Positions 1-8,038 of a DNA stretch of 64,000 nucleotides are shown piece after piece. The notes beneath the pieces are model-generated. The model saw only the letters and a program-made list of their open reading frames with translations. It was not told the origin of the DNA and did no database searches. A program made the position numbers and the translations under genes. This DNA is from Streptomyces carminius (GTDB lineage: Bacteria > Actinomycetota > Actinomycetes > Streptomycetales > Streptomycetaceae): NCBI RefSeq assembly GCF_002794255.1, contig NZ_PGGW01000005.1:1-64000 (forward strand), in the 5' to 3' direction. Every line of letters begins with the position of its first letter. Position 1 is the first letter of the stretch.

Positions 1-942
1 ATCTCCCTGCCCATCGCGCTCGGCCTGCTGATCATGATGTACCCGGTGCTGGCCAAGGTCCGCTACGACCGCCTCGACGCCGTCACCGGCGACAGGAGAC
101 TGGTCGTCACCTCACTGGTCGTCAACTGGCTCATCGGCCCGGCCGTGATGTTCGCCCTCGCCTGGATCTTCCTGCCCGACCTGCCCGAGTACCGCACCGG
201 CCTGATCATCGTCGGACTCGCCCGCTGCATCGCCATGGTCATCATCTGGAACGACCTGGCCTGCGGCGACCGCGAGGCCGCCGCCGTCCTGGTCGCCCTC
301 AACTCCGTCTTCCAGGTCCTCGCCTTCGGCCTGCTGGGCTGGTTCTACCTCGACCTGCTCCCCGGCTGGCTCGGCCTGGGCAACGGCGAGGCCCTGGACA
401 TCTCCATGTGGGAGATCGCCCTCAACGTCGTCATCTTCCTCGGCATCCCGCTGCTGGCCGGCTTCCTCACCCGCCACCTCGGCGAGAAGAAGATGGGCCG
501 GGAGAACTACGAGCGGCGCTTCCTGCCGAAGATCGGCCCCTGGGCGCTGTACGGCCTGCTGTTCACCATCGTCATCCTCTTCGCCCTCCAGGGGAAGACG
601 ATCACCTCCCAGCCCCTCGACGTCGCCCGCATCGCCCTGCCCCTGCTGGTCTACTTCGCGCTGATGTTCTTCGGCACCTTCGCCCTGGGCAAGGCCCTCG
701 GCCTGGCCTACGAACGCACCACCACCCTGGCCTTCACCGCCGCCGGCAACAACTTCGAACTGGCCATCGCCGTCGCCATCGCCACCTTCGGCGTCACCTC
801 CGGCCAGGCCCTGTCCGGCGTCGTCGGCCCCCTCATCGAGGTCCCCGTCCTCATCGCCCTGGTCTACGTCGCCCTCGCCTGGCGCAAGAAGTTCACCGCC
901 CCCGCACGGCCCGCCGCCACCACACCGGCCCGGGACAGCTGA
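1..942 (+). CDS. acr3: Acr3-type arsenite efflux permease (5' truncated by window edge)
   Basis: The reading frame is open from base 1, so the N-terminus lies outside the window. About 313 residues remain, matching the C-terminal part of the bile-acid/arsenite permease (BART) superfamily. Acr3 pumps arsenite out across the cytoplasmic membrane. Visible hallmarks are the ARCIAMVIIWNDLACGD segment, in which the cysteine of the conserved helix-4 motif is present, and the GNNFELAIAVAI segment near the end, with about eight hydrophobic helices between and after. The flavin monooxygenase that follows in the same direction and the arsR-DUF2703 pair facing it make an arsenic resistance cluster. The family call is firm; substrate choice between arsenite and antimonite cannot be read from sequence. 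Confidence 0.93.
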   Translation: MSLPIALGLLIMMYPVLAKVRYDRLDAVTGDRRLVVTSLVVNWLIGPAVMFALAWIFLPDLPEYRTGLIIVGLARCIAMVIIWNDLACGDREAAAVLVALNSVFQVLAFGLLGWFYLDLLPGWLGLGNGEALDISMWEIALNVVIFLGIPLLAGFLTRHLGEKKMGRENYERRFLPKIGPWALYGLLFTIVILFALQGKTITSQPLDVARIALPLLVYFALMFFGTFALGKALGLAYERTTTLAFTAAGNNFELAIAVAIATFGVTSGQALSGVVGPLIEVPVLIALVYVALAWRKKFTAPARPAATTPARDS

Positions 943-1045
943 TGCCCCACCTGGCTCCCCGCACCCGCGGAGCGGGGTGCGCCCACCGCGCCCGGACCGG
1001 CAGCCGCCGTCCGGGCGCGGCCCGTTCCGCGGCGGCGGTCTCCCC

Positions 1046-2128
1046 GTGACCGGACGGACCGATGTGCTCGTCATCGGCGGCGGCCAGGCCGGGCTCGCCG
1101 CCGGCTACCACCTGCGCCGCCTCGGAGTGGACTTCACCATCCTCGACGCGCAGCCCGCGCCCGGCGGCGCCTGGCGCCACATGTGGGACTCCCTGCACCT
1201 GTTCTCCCCCGCCGCCCACTCCCGTCTGCCCGGCCACCCCATGCCGCACCAGAGCGGCCGGGAATACCCCGACGCCGCACACGTGGTGGAGTACCTCACC
1301 GCCTACGAACAACGCTACGACCTGCCCGTGGCCCGCCCGGTCCGCGTGACGGCCGTACACCGCGACGGGGAGCGGCTGCGGGTAGAGACCGACTCCGGCA
1401 CCTGGTCGGCACGGACCGTGGTCTCGGCGACCGGCACCTGGTGGCGCCCCTTCCTCCCGGCCGTCCCCGGCCGGGAGACGTTCACCGGGCGGCAGCTGCA
1501 CACCACCGGCTACCGCAGGCCCGGTGACTTCGCCGGACAGAAAGTGATCGTGGTCGGCGGCGGCAACTCCGGCGCCCAGATCGCCGCCGACCTCGCCCTG
1601 GACCGCGGCGCCGACCTGACCTGGGTGACCCGCCGTCCGCCCCGCTTCCTGGCCGACGACATCGACGGCCGCGCCCTGTTCGACACCGCCACCGCCCGCC
1701 GCCGCGCACTGGAGGCCGGCCGCCCCGACACCGGCGGGGTCGCCTCCCTGGGCGACATCGTCGCCGTGCCACCGGTGCGCACCGCACGGGACGCCGGGCT
1801 GCTCAAGGCCCAGCCCATGTTCACCCGCCTGGCCCCCGCCGGCGCGGTGTGGGCCGACGGCACCACGGCCGGGGCGGACGCGGTCATCTGGTGCACCGGC
1901 TTCCGCCCCACCCTGTCCCACCTCGCCCCCCTGCGGCTGCGCACCACCGCCCGCGGCCGCATCCCCACCGAGGGCACCCGCGCCCTGGAGGAACCGCGGC
2001 TGCACCTGCTGGGCTACGGCGACTGGACCGGCCCCGCCTCCGCCACCCTCATCGGCGTGGGCCGCCCCGCCCGTGAGGCCGCCGCCCAGATCGCGGACCT
2101 CCTCGGCCCCGCTTCCCCGCGCGGATGA
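1046..2128 (+). CDS. ArsO-like NAD(P)/FAD-dependent monooxygenase
   Basis: A 360-residue flavoprotein begins with the dinucleotide fold VLVIGGGQAGLAAGYHLRRL within the first 25 residues (FAD site). A second Rossmann motif, VIVVGGGNSGAQIA, lies near residue 170 (NAD(P)H site), and the C-terminus carries the CTGF stretch typical of class B flavin monooxygenases. GTG at 1046 is preferred because the longer upstream reading is low-complexity Arg/Pro; no clear ribosome site was seen. It follows acr3 by about 100 bp. ArsO-type proteins occur in actinobacterial ars islands, where their chemistry is still debated. The general enzyme class is secure; the arsenic role rests on context. Confidence 0.85.
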   Translation: MTGRTDVLVIGGGQAGLAAGYHLRRLGVDFTILDAQPAPGGAWRHMWDSLHLFSPAAHSRLPGHPMPHQSGREYPDAAHVVEYLTAYEQRYDLPVARPVRVTAVHRDGERLRVETDSGTWSARTVVSATGTWWRPFLPAVPGRETFTGRQLHTTGYRRPGDFAGQKVIVVGGGNSGAQIAADLALDRGADLTWVTRRPPRFLADDIDGRALFDTATARRRALEAGRPDTGGVASLGDIVAVPPVRTARDAGLLKAQPMFTRLAPAGAVWADGTTAGADAVIWCTGFRPTLSHLAPLRLRTTARGRIPTEGTRALEEPRLHLLGYGDWTGPASATLIGVGRPAREAAAQIADLLGPASPRG

Positions 2129-2134
2129 CACACA

Positions 2135-2158
2135 GCGCCGGGGATCGCTCCCGGGCGC
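2135..2158. terminator. Hairpin between convergent ars genes
   Basis: A 10-bp inverted repeat with one mismatch and a 4-base loop (2135-2144 against 2149-2158) lies just after the monooxygenase stop and 30 bp before the end of the DUF2703 gene. It probably serves as a shared terminator. There is no T-tract, as is usual in Streptomyces. Confidence 0.45.
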
Positions 2159-2187
2159 CGTATGTCATCCATGGCGGCCAGGACCGG

Positions 2188-2724
2188 TCAGCCGCAGGAA
2201 CCGCTCGGCCCGCAGGCGACCGCCCCTGCGGCCGGGGCCTCGGCCGCGGAGGCGGTCAGGAAGCGGCGCAGGTAGGGGGACGGGCCACCACGCGAGAGGA
2301 AGTCGCCCAACTGCGCACTGCGTGCGGCAACCGCCCGGAGCAGGAAGTCCACCGCGGCGGCCAGAGGCAGGGAGGCATGGTGCGCTCCGCGCCAGGACCA
2401 CACCCGTGCCTCGGAGTCGTCCGGGTGGGCGGGGCGCAGTTCGGTGCCCGCGGCCCGGAGGGCCGGGGATGCGCGGATGCCGTGCTCGACCGCCTCCTGC
2501 CAGGTGGCGACGGTGCGCCGGGTGATGTCCAGGGTGATGCCCAGCTGCGCGGCCAGGGGACGCACAGTGTCGGCCGCACGGGTGAGCGTGGCGAACGTCT
2601 CGTCACAGGCGCCGCAGGAGTCCTGGCCTTCCATGGCCACGGTCCAGTAGTCGACGGCGAGCCGTGCGCCGGGCTCGGGTGACGGCGGGCTGCCGGGGGC
2701 GGGGGAGGCATCGGTGGCGGTCAC
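2188..2724 (-). CDS. DUF2703 (DF-family) thioredoxin-like protein
   Basis: This 178-residue protein starts at GTG 2724, which overlaps the arsR stop as GTGA, so the two genes are probably translationally coupled. Residues 24-40 contain a beta strand followed by Cys37-Gly-Ala-Cys40, then the DETFATL segment typical of DUF2703. Family members have a thioredoxin-like fold in which one cysteine may be selenocysteine; here both are cysteine. A predicted redox or metalloid-binding role fits its arsR partner but is inference. The C-terminal 40 residues are Ala/Pro-rich and look disordered. No signal peptide is evident. Confidence 0.72.
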   Translation of the reverse strand: MTATDASPAPGSPPSPEPGARLAVDYWTVAMEGQDSCGACDETFATLTRAADTVRPLAAQLGITLDITRRTVATWQEAVEHGIRASPALRAAGTELRPAHPDDSEARVWSWRGAHHASLPLAAAVDFLLRAVAARSAQLGDFLSRGGPSPYLRRFLTASAAEAPAAGAVACGPSGSCG

Positions 2725-3095
2725 TGGGGCTGCTCCTTGCCGTTTCCGGTGGGTGCCGGGCAGGAGGCCGAGGCGGCGAAGTCCTCCCGGGCTCGGTCGA
2801 GGGTGTCGGCGATCCCGCGCAGGGCCTCGGCAACAGCGTCGTACTGGATCTCGTACAGCACCGTGCGTCCGGTCTTCGCCGCCCGCAGCACACCGGCCGC
2901 CCGCAGCAGCGCCAGATGCCGGGAGACCACGGACAGGTCGACATCCAGGCATTCGGCCAGCTCGGAGACCGAACAGGCCCGGCACCGCCCGGCAAGCAGA
3001 TCGACAAGCCGGACGCGGGTGGGATCACCCAGGGCACGGAACATCTGGTGGGAGAGAACCGCGCCGAGATCACCGACGACATAATCATTGCTCAC
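2721..3095 (-). CDS. arsR: ArsR/SmtB-family metalloid-responsive repressor
   Basis: A 124-residue winged-helix protein. FRALGDPTRVRLVDLL near residue 20 is the classic ArsR helix, and the recognition helix DLSVVSRHLALLR is followed by the wing GRTVLYEI. Cys38, Cys41 and Cys49 sit just before and in the DNA-binding helices, so a thiolate arsenite site is likely, although spaced differently from E. coli ELCVCDL. GTG 3095 was chosen because upstream residues do not resemble the family; no ribosome site precedes it, so the mRNA may be leaderless. The 12-bp palindrome over the start codon is a plausible self-operator. It is coupled to the DUF2703 gene by a GTGA overlap. Confidence 0.85.
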   Translation of the reverse strand: MSNDYVVGDLGAVLSHQMFRALGDPTRVRLVDLLAGRCRACSVSELAECLDVDLSVVSRHLALLRAAGVLRAAKTGRTVLYEIQYDAVAEALRGIADTLDRAREDFAASASCPAPTGNGKEQPQ

Positions 3096-3105
3096 TTGCG
3101 CAAGT
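3094..3105. promoter_or_regulatory. Palindrome overlapping the arsR start (candidate ArsR operator)
   Basis: ACTTGCGCAAGT is a perfect 12-bp palindrome at 3094-3105, overlapping the arsR GTG. It is flanked by a further ATGCAAGT half-site ending at 3113. Position and symmetry suggest autoregulation; binding is not shown. Confidence 0.5.
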
Positions 3106-3167
3106 ATGCAAGTAAAGCGACCGACGGGCAACCCCACCCGGCGGCTCCACCGGTGACGCCGCACCCG

Positions 3168-3700
3168 TCAGGCAGCCAGGACAGCGGTACCCACCCACGG
3201 GTCGGCCCGCCGAAGCCGCCCACCGCCCAGAGCCTGGTGTTCGAGCAGCCCGGGCGAGGCGGACAGAGTGGACCCTGCCGGCCCGCCTGACGGTTCGACC
3301 GGGTGAACATCTCCCGCCGGTCCACTCCGTGTTCGGCCAGGGCGGCACGCCAGTGGCCGTCGTCGAGCACCGAGACCGGCAGCCGGTGAAGCCACCGGCC
3401 CAGCGGCGCGATGTCCCCTCCGGTGCGCTTCAGCCACCAGTGCAGATCCCTGCCGAGCCGGCGCCGGGGCAGCCACCCGAGGGGGCGGCGGGTGGCGAGG
3501 GCGACCTCGGTGACGGCACCGAGTTCGGCCGCGATCTGGACGGCGGAGTTGCCGCCGCCCACCACCACGGCATCCGCCCTCGCCCCCTCCGCCGGCGCGG
3601 CCCTGGCCGCCCCCCGGGTGCCGTGCTGCCGTTCGGCCAAGGCGGACCACCAGTGCACGGGCTCCAGCCCACGCCGCGCTGCCACACCCTGAGCAAAGCC
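3168..3700 (-). pseudogene. Decayed flavin-dependent oxidoreductase
   Basis: On the minus strand the stretch encodes a clear NAD(P)-binding motif, VVVGGGNSAVQIAAELG. The middle of a flavoprotein follows (TRRPLGWLPRRRLGRDLHWW, then HGVDRREMFTR), but the N-terminal FAD fold and most of the C-terminal ATG/CTG-type segment are missing. After MFTR the similarity stops, and plausible remnants continue in another frame. It therefore looks like a remnant with internal deletion and frameshift rather than a working gene. The intact relative at 1046-2128 belongs to the same broad class but is not a close copy. Boundaries are approximate. Confidence 0.6.
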
Positions 3701-4397
3701 GATAGGGCATCCGCCGACCGTGGGAGTCCTCTGGGACTTCTCTGGGACTTCCGGCCCCGTCAACCGGTACGAACGTGACACAACCGAAAGATCATTCGCG
3801 CAGGTCAGCGGCTACCCCTCGCCTGTCGCGGCAGGTCACCGCGTTTGCTGGTCTCTTCTTCGACAACTGATCACTACAGAGCCGGTTGGCGAAACGCCCC
3901 GCCCGCGGCAGTCACTCAGCACGCCTATGGCAGCGGCGGTCCTCGTCCCGCCGGCTGCCCGCAGCAACGGCCTCTTTGGGGAGAATCTGGGGAGTATCCG
4001 GGCTGCTGGGGAATGCCTGGGGGAGGGTCGGCCGCGTAACACGGCACGCCCCTGGAGAGACGCTGAAAGACTTATCGGTGCAAGCCAGCCATGGGCGTGG
4101 TCGCATCTCCGCACGTCGACTCCGTTGGGTGAACAACTTCACGACGAAGCCCTCCAGGCTCAGGCCGACAAATGGCAAGACCCGGCACCACAGCTCTGCC
4201 AGCGCAGCCGACAAGCTCTACGGAGTCCCGCTCCGGTCACGTCTCAGCAGAGCTGCGACCTGCCCATCCAGCGACCTGACTCGCCGTCATAGAGCAAGAT
4301 CAACGAGCGTCAAACGAGCGTCACGAGCGTCATTTCAGCGTCAAGATATCGCCCGTAGCGCCCACACCGCACATAATGCACATCGATAAACCGCAGG
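3701..4397. other. Non-coding accessory junction with short repeats
   Basis: No convincing gene was found in about 700 bp, and GC content is visibly lower than in neighbours. An exact 11-bp tandem TCTGGGACTTC lies at 3730-3751. A G-rich stretch of CTGGGGA-like words runs about 3975-4030, and AGCGTCA repeats occur at 4306-4343. Weak translations on both strands carry no recognisable domain. It separates the arsenic genes from the conserved core and may be the scarred edge of an acquired segment; no tRNA or integrase was seen. Confidence 0.5.
4306..4343. repeat. Four AGCGTCA iterons
   Basis: The heptamer AGCGTCA starts at 4306, 4317, 4326 and 4337 (spacings 11, 9, 11), mostly preceded by ACG. 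In the other orientation each reads TGACGCT. Near-helical spacing resembles a protein-binding iteron array, but no function is known. Confidence 0.6.
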
Positions 4398-5777
4398 TCA
4401 GGAGCCCTTCGGCGCGGGCTTGAGGACCGCGACGCACTCCATGTGGTGGGTCATCGGGAACAGGTCGAAGGCCTTCGTGAAGTGCGGGACGTAGCCCTCG
4501 GCACGGAAGTACGCCAGGTCGCGGGCCAGGGCCGCCGGGTCGCAGGCGACGTAGGCGATACGGCGCGGACCGAGTGCGGCGATCTGCCGCACCGTCTTCT
4601 TCCCCGCGCCGGAGCGGGGCGGGTCCAGGACGACGATGTCGGCCTCGGTGATGCCGGTGCGCGGCAGGACCTTCTCGACCGTGCCGTGCTCGATACGGAC
4701 CCGGTCGCAGTCGGCGAGGTTGTGGCGGGCGTCCTCCACCGCGCGCTTCGACGCCTCCACGCCGAGCACCGCGCCCTTCTCCCCGACCCGGTCGGCCAGC
4801 GCGCCGGCGAACAGCCCGGCGCCGCAGTACAGGTCGAGGGCCATGTCGCCCTTGTGCGGGGTCAGCCCGGTCATCACCGTCCGCACCAGCAGGTCGGCGG
4901 CCTGGTGGTGGACCTGCCAGAAACCGCCCGCGCCGATCCGCCAGGTGCGCTCGGCGGCGCGTTCGCGGACGTAGGGGCGGCCGTGGACACGGTGCACCGT
5001 CCGCTCCCCGCCCTGGCCGCGGGGCTCCTCCACCCGCAGGACCGAGACCGGGCGGTCCAGTTCCACCAGGGGCAGCCGGCCGTCGGGGCGGGGCGTGATC
5101 AGCACCTGGCGGTCGCCGGAGCCGGTGGCGGCGACGGCCTCCACGGAGGCCGTCTGCGGCCAGGCGCGCTTCTCGATGCCCAGCTCGCTCACGCCCGGCG
5201 CGGCGATCAGGCAGCGGTCGACGACCTCGATCTCGTGGGAGCGGTGGCGGCGCAGTCCGGCGCGGCCGGAGGCGTCGACGGCGTACTGCACCCGGGTGCG
5301 CCAGGCGGGGACCTCGCCCCGGGGGACCTTGTCGCCGGGCGCGGGCTCGACGGTGCCGTCCCAGCCGGCCTCCTCGGCGGTCAGTCCGGCCAGCCGCTGG
5401 AGCTGCTCGGCCAGGACGGCCGCCTTCAGCCGGCGCTGGGCGCCCGGTGCGGCGTGCTGCCAGTCGCAGCCGCCGCAGCGGCCGGGGCCGACGAAGGGGC
5501 AGGGGGCCTCGACGCGGTCCTTGGAGGAGTCGAGGATCTCCACCGCGTCGGCGCGCAGGAAACGGGAGTCCTCGTGTCCCTCGGTCACCCGCGCGACGAC
5601 CCGCTCGCCGGGCAGGGCGTGGCGGACGAACAGCACCCGCCCCTCCCCGGTGCGGGCGACGCAGTGGCCGCCGTGGGCGACGGGGCCGATCTCGACCTCG
5701 TACTCCTGCCCGGCCAGCGAGGCGGGTGCGGTCTCGGGCGCGGCGGAGGACTCGGCGGGGGGTGTCGCGGGGGGCAT
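4398..5777 (-). CDS. TrmA/RumA-family RNA (uracil-5-)-methyltransferase
   Basis: A 459-residue class I SAM-dependent RNA methyltransferase. An N-terminal TRAM-like domain (residues 25-85) is followed by iron-sulfur cysteines Cys93, Cys101 and Cys104, with a probable fourth ligand near the middle (VDRCLIAAPG). The SAM motif LDLYCGAGLF, the VLDPPRSGAGK motif and the catalytic-nucleophile loop YVACDPAALARD follow in order. These are the features of enzymes that make 5-methyluridine in tRNA or 23S rRNA; which site is modified cannot be decided here. ATG 5777 gives the usual length. It lies 68 bp downstream of the permease gene on the same strand and may be co-transcribed with it. Confidence 0.9.
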   Translation of the reverse strand: MPPATPPAESSAAPETAPASLAGQEYEVEIGPVAHGGHCVARTGEGRVLFVRHALPGERVVARVTEGHEDSRFLRADAVEILDSSKDRVEAPCPFVGPGRCGGCDWQHAAPGAQRRLKAAVLAEQLQRLAGLTAEEAGWDGTVEPAPGDKVPRGEVPAWRTRVQYAVDASGRAGLRRHRSHEIEVVDRCLIAAPGVSELGIEKRAWPQTASVEAVAATGSGDRQVLITPRPDGRLPLVELDRPVSVLRVEEPRGQGGERTVHRVHGRPYVRERAAERTWRIGAGGFWQVHHQAADLLVRTVMTGLTPHKGDMALDLYCGAGLFAGALADRVGEKGAVLGVEASKRAVEDARHNLADCDRVRIEHGTVEKVLPRTGITEADIVVLDPPRSGAGKKTVRQIAALGPRRIAYVACDPAALARDLAYFRAEGYVPHFTKAFDLFPMTHHMECVAVLKPAPKGS

Positions 5778-5845
5778 GGAAGGGCGCTCCAGGGGACGGC
5801 GGGGGCCGGGACGGCAGTCGTCCAGCCTACCGGTCCCGGGGAGGG

Positions 5846-7900
5846 CTACGGCTCGCGCCCGTTCCCGTTCTCCTCCCCCGGACCGACCGGGCCGCGCCGC
5901 ACCGCGCCGGGCGCGCTCCACTCCGCGCGGCGGCGCGCCCGCAGCCGGGCCCGCTCGGAGGACTCCAACTGGTACGGCACGGAGGTGACCATCACCCCGG
6001 GGGTGAACAGCAGCCGCCCCTTCAGGCGCAGCGCGCTCTGGTTGTGCAGCAGCTGCTCGTACCAGTGCCCGACGACGTACTCGGGGATGTAGACGCTGAC
6101 CACGGCGCGCGGGTCGGCGCGGCGCAGGCTCTTGACGTACTCCACGACCGGCCGGGTGACCTCGCGGTAGGGCGAGTCGAGGGTCTTGAGGGGGATGTCC
6201 ATGCCGTGCCGGCTCCACTCCTGGCGCAGGGCGCGGGTCTCCTCCGGGTCCACGTTGACGCTGAGCGCCTCCAGCACGTCGGAGCGCGCCAGCCGGGCGT
6301 ACGCCAGGGCCCGCAGCGTCGGCTTGTGGATCTTGGAGACGAGGACGATGGAGTGCACCTTCGAGGGACGGGCCAGCAGGTCGCCGCCCGGCTCGGCGGG
6401 CGTCGCGAGCTCGTCGGAGACCCGGTCGTAGTGACGGCGGATGGCGGTCATCATCAGATAGAACAGGCCCATGCCGATGAGGGCGACATAGGCGCCGTGG
6501 GCGAACTTGGTGACCAGCACCACGATCAGGACCAGCCCGGTGAAGAAGGCGCCGAAGGCGTTGATCGCGCGGGAGCGGATCATGCGGCGGCGGGCGGCGG
6601 TGTCCCGCTCCCCGGCCAGCAGGCGGTTCCAGTGCCGGACCATGCCGGTCTGGCTGAAGGTGAAGGAGACGAAGACGCCGACGATGTAGAGCTGGATCAG
6701 CCGGGTGGAGTCCGCGTCGTAGACGTAGACCAGGACGGCAGCGGCCACGGCGAGCAGCACGATGCCGTTGGAGAAGGCCAGCCGGTCGCCGCGGGTGTGG
6801 AGCTGGCGCGGCAGGTAGCGGTCCTGCGCGAGGATCGAGCCGAGGACCGGGAAGCCGTTGTAGGCGGTGTTGGCGGCCAGGAAGAGAATCAGCGCGGTGG
6901 CCCCGGCCAGCAGCAGGAAGGGCACCGAGCCGTCACCGAAGACCGCGGCGGAGACCTGGGCGATGACCGGGTCCTGGTGGTAGTCGGGCCCGGCCGGGCG
7001 GCCGTCGATGAGGATGTCGGTGGCCGGGTTCTCGGACATCTTCACGTCCGTGGCCAGGGCCAGGGCGATGACGCCGCAGAACATGGTGGCGGCCAGACCG
7101 CCCATGAGCGCCAGGGTGGTGGCGGCGTTGCGGCTCTTGGGGCGGCGGAAGGCCGGGACGCCGTTGCTGATGGCGCCGACCCCGGTGAGGGCGGCGCAGC
7201 CGGAGGAGAAGGACCGCAGCAGCAGGAAGACCAGCGCGATCCCGGCCAGTGAGCCGGCCTCGGCGCGGACCTCGTATCCGGCGCTGGGCGCGGTCATGTC
7301 GTCGCCCAGGACGAACCAGCGGAAGGCGCCCCAGCCGATGGTGAGCAGCACCCCGGCGACGAAGACGTAGGTGGGGACGGCGAAGACCGTGCCGGACTCC
7401 CGTACGCCGCGCAGGTTCATCAGCGTCAGCAGTGCGATGACGGCCATCGCCACGGTGGTCTTGTTGTCGGAGACGAACGGGACCGCCGAGCCGAGGTTCT
7501 CCACACCGGCGGCGACCGAGACCGCCACCGTCAGCACGTAGTCCACCAGCAGGGCGCCGGCGACCGCGCGGCCGGCGCGGGGGCCCAGATTGGTGGTGGC
7601 GACCTCGTAGTCGCCGCCGCCGGAGGGGTAGGCGCGGACGTTCTGCCGGTAGGACGCCACCACCGCGAACATCAGCACGACGACGGCGAGGGTGATCCAC
7701 GGCCCGTAGCGGTAGGCGGAGAACCCGGCGATGGAGAGCACCATCAGGACCTCGCCCGGTGCGTAGGCGACCGACGACAGGGGGTCGGAGGCGAAGACCG
7801 GCAGGGCGATGCGCTTGGGGAGGAGCGTCTCGGAGAGGCGGTCGCTCCGCATCGCCCGGCCGATCAGGAGCCGCTTGGACACGTCGGTCAGCTTGGACAC
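5846..7900 (-). CDS. KimA-like APC-family permease, probable K+ importer
   Basis: A 684-residue membrane protein. The N-terminal signature LPVFASDPLSSVAYAPGEVL and the following YPSGGGDYEVA segment resemble the KUP/KimA branch of the APC superfamily, in which KimA imports potassium with protons. About twelve hydrophobic helices span residues 45-500, and a cytosolic C-terminal domain of about 170 residues begins at KVHSIVLVSKIHKPTLRAL, a UspA-like fold in this family. GTG 7900 gives the conserved SKLTDVSKRLLIGRA start. Two TrkA-type regulators lie upstream in the opposite direction, beyond an inserted block. An amino-acid substrate remains possible, but domain layout and context favour potassium. 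No riboswitch was seen in its leader. Confidence 0.8.
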   Translation of the reverse strand: MSKLTDVSKRLLIGRAMRSDRLSETLLPKRIALPVFASDPLSSVAYAPGEVLMVLSIAGFSAYRYGPWITLAVVVLMFAVVASYRQNVRAYPSGGGDYEVATTNLGPRAGRAVAGALLVDYVLTVAVSVAAGVENLGSAVPFVSDNKTTVAMAVIALLTLMNLRGVRESGTVFAVPTYVFVAGVLLTIGWGAFRWFVLGDDMTAPSAGYEVRAEAGSLAGIALVFLLLRSFSSGCAALTGVGAISNGVPAFRRPKSRNAATTLALMGGLAATMFCGVIALALATDVKMSENPATDILIDGRPAGPDYHQDPVIAQVSAAVFGDGSVPFLLLAGATALILFLAANTAYNGFPVLGSILAQDRYLPRQLHTRGDRLAFSNGIVLLAVAAAVLVYVYDADSTRLIQLYIVGVFVSFTFSQTGMVRHWNRLLAGERDTAARRRMIRSRAINAFGAFFTGLVLIVVLVTKFAHGAYVALIGMGLFYLMMTAIRRHYDRVSDELATPAEPGGDLLARPSKVHSIVLVSKIHKPTLRALAYARLARSDVLEALSVNVDPEETRALRQEWSRHGMDIPLKTLDSPYREVTRPVVEYVKSLRRADPRAVVSVYIPEYVVGHWYEQLLHNQSALRLKGRLLFTPGVMVTSVPYQLESSERARLRARRRAEWSAPGAVRRGPVGPGEENGNGREP

Positions 7901-8038
7901 GCAAGGGATCGTATGCCGCTGTCCGCCAGGGGGACCAACCGCCGTCCCCGAGCGGGGTGCGGCGGGGGGACCGGGCGGCGCGGGTGCCGGGGAGGAGCCC
8001 GGGTTGCGGGCCGGGCGGGCGGTGCCGAGCATGACCGT

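Noticed and set aside
3782..4390. A small gene or tRNA in the spacer beside the arsenic cluster
   Set aside because: Candidate frames on both strands have no domain or codon bias, and no cloverleaf could be folded by eye.
7901..8038. A ydaO riboswitch in front of the KimA-like permease
   Set aside because: Looked for because B. subtilis kimA has one; none of the conserved blocks is present in this leader.
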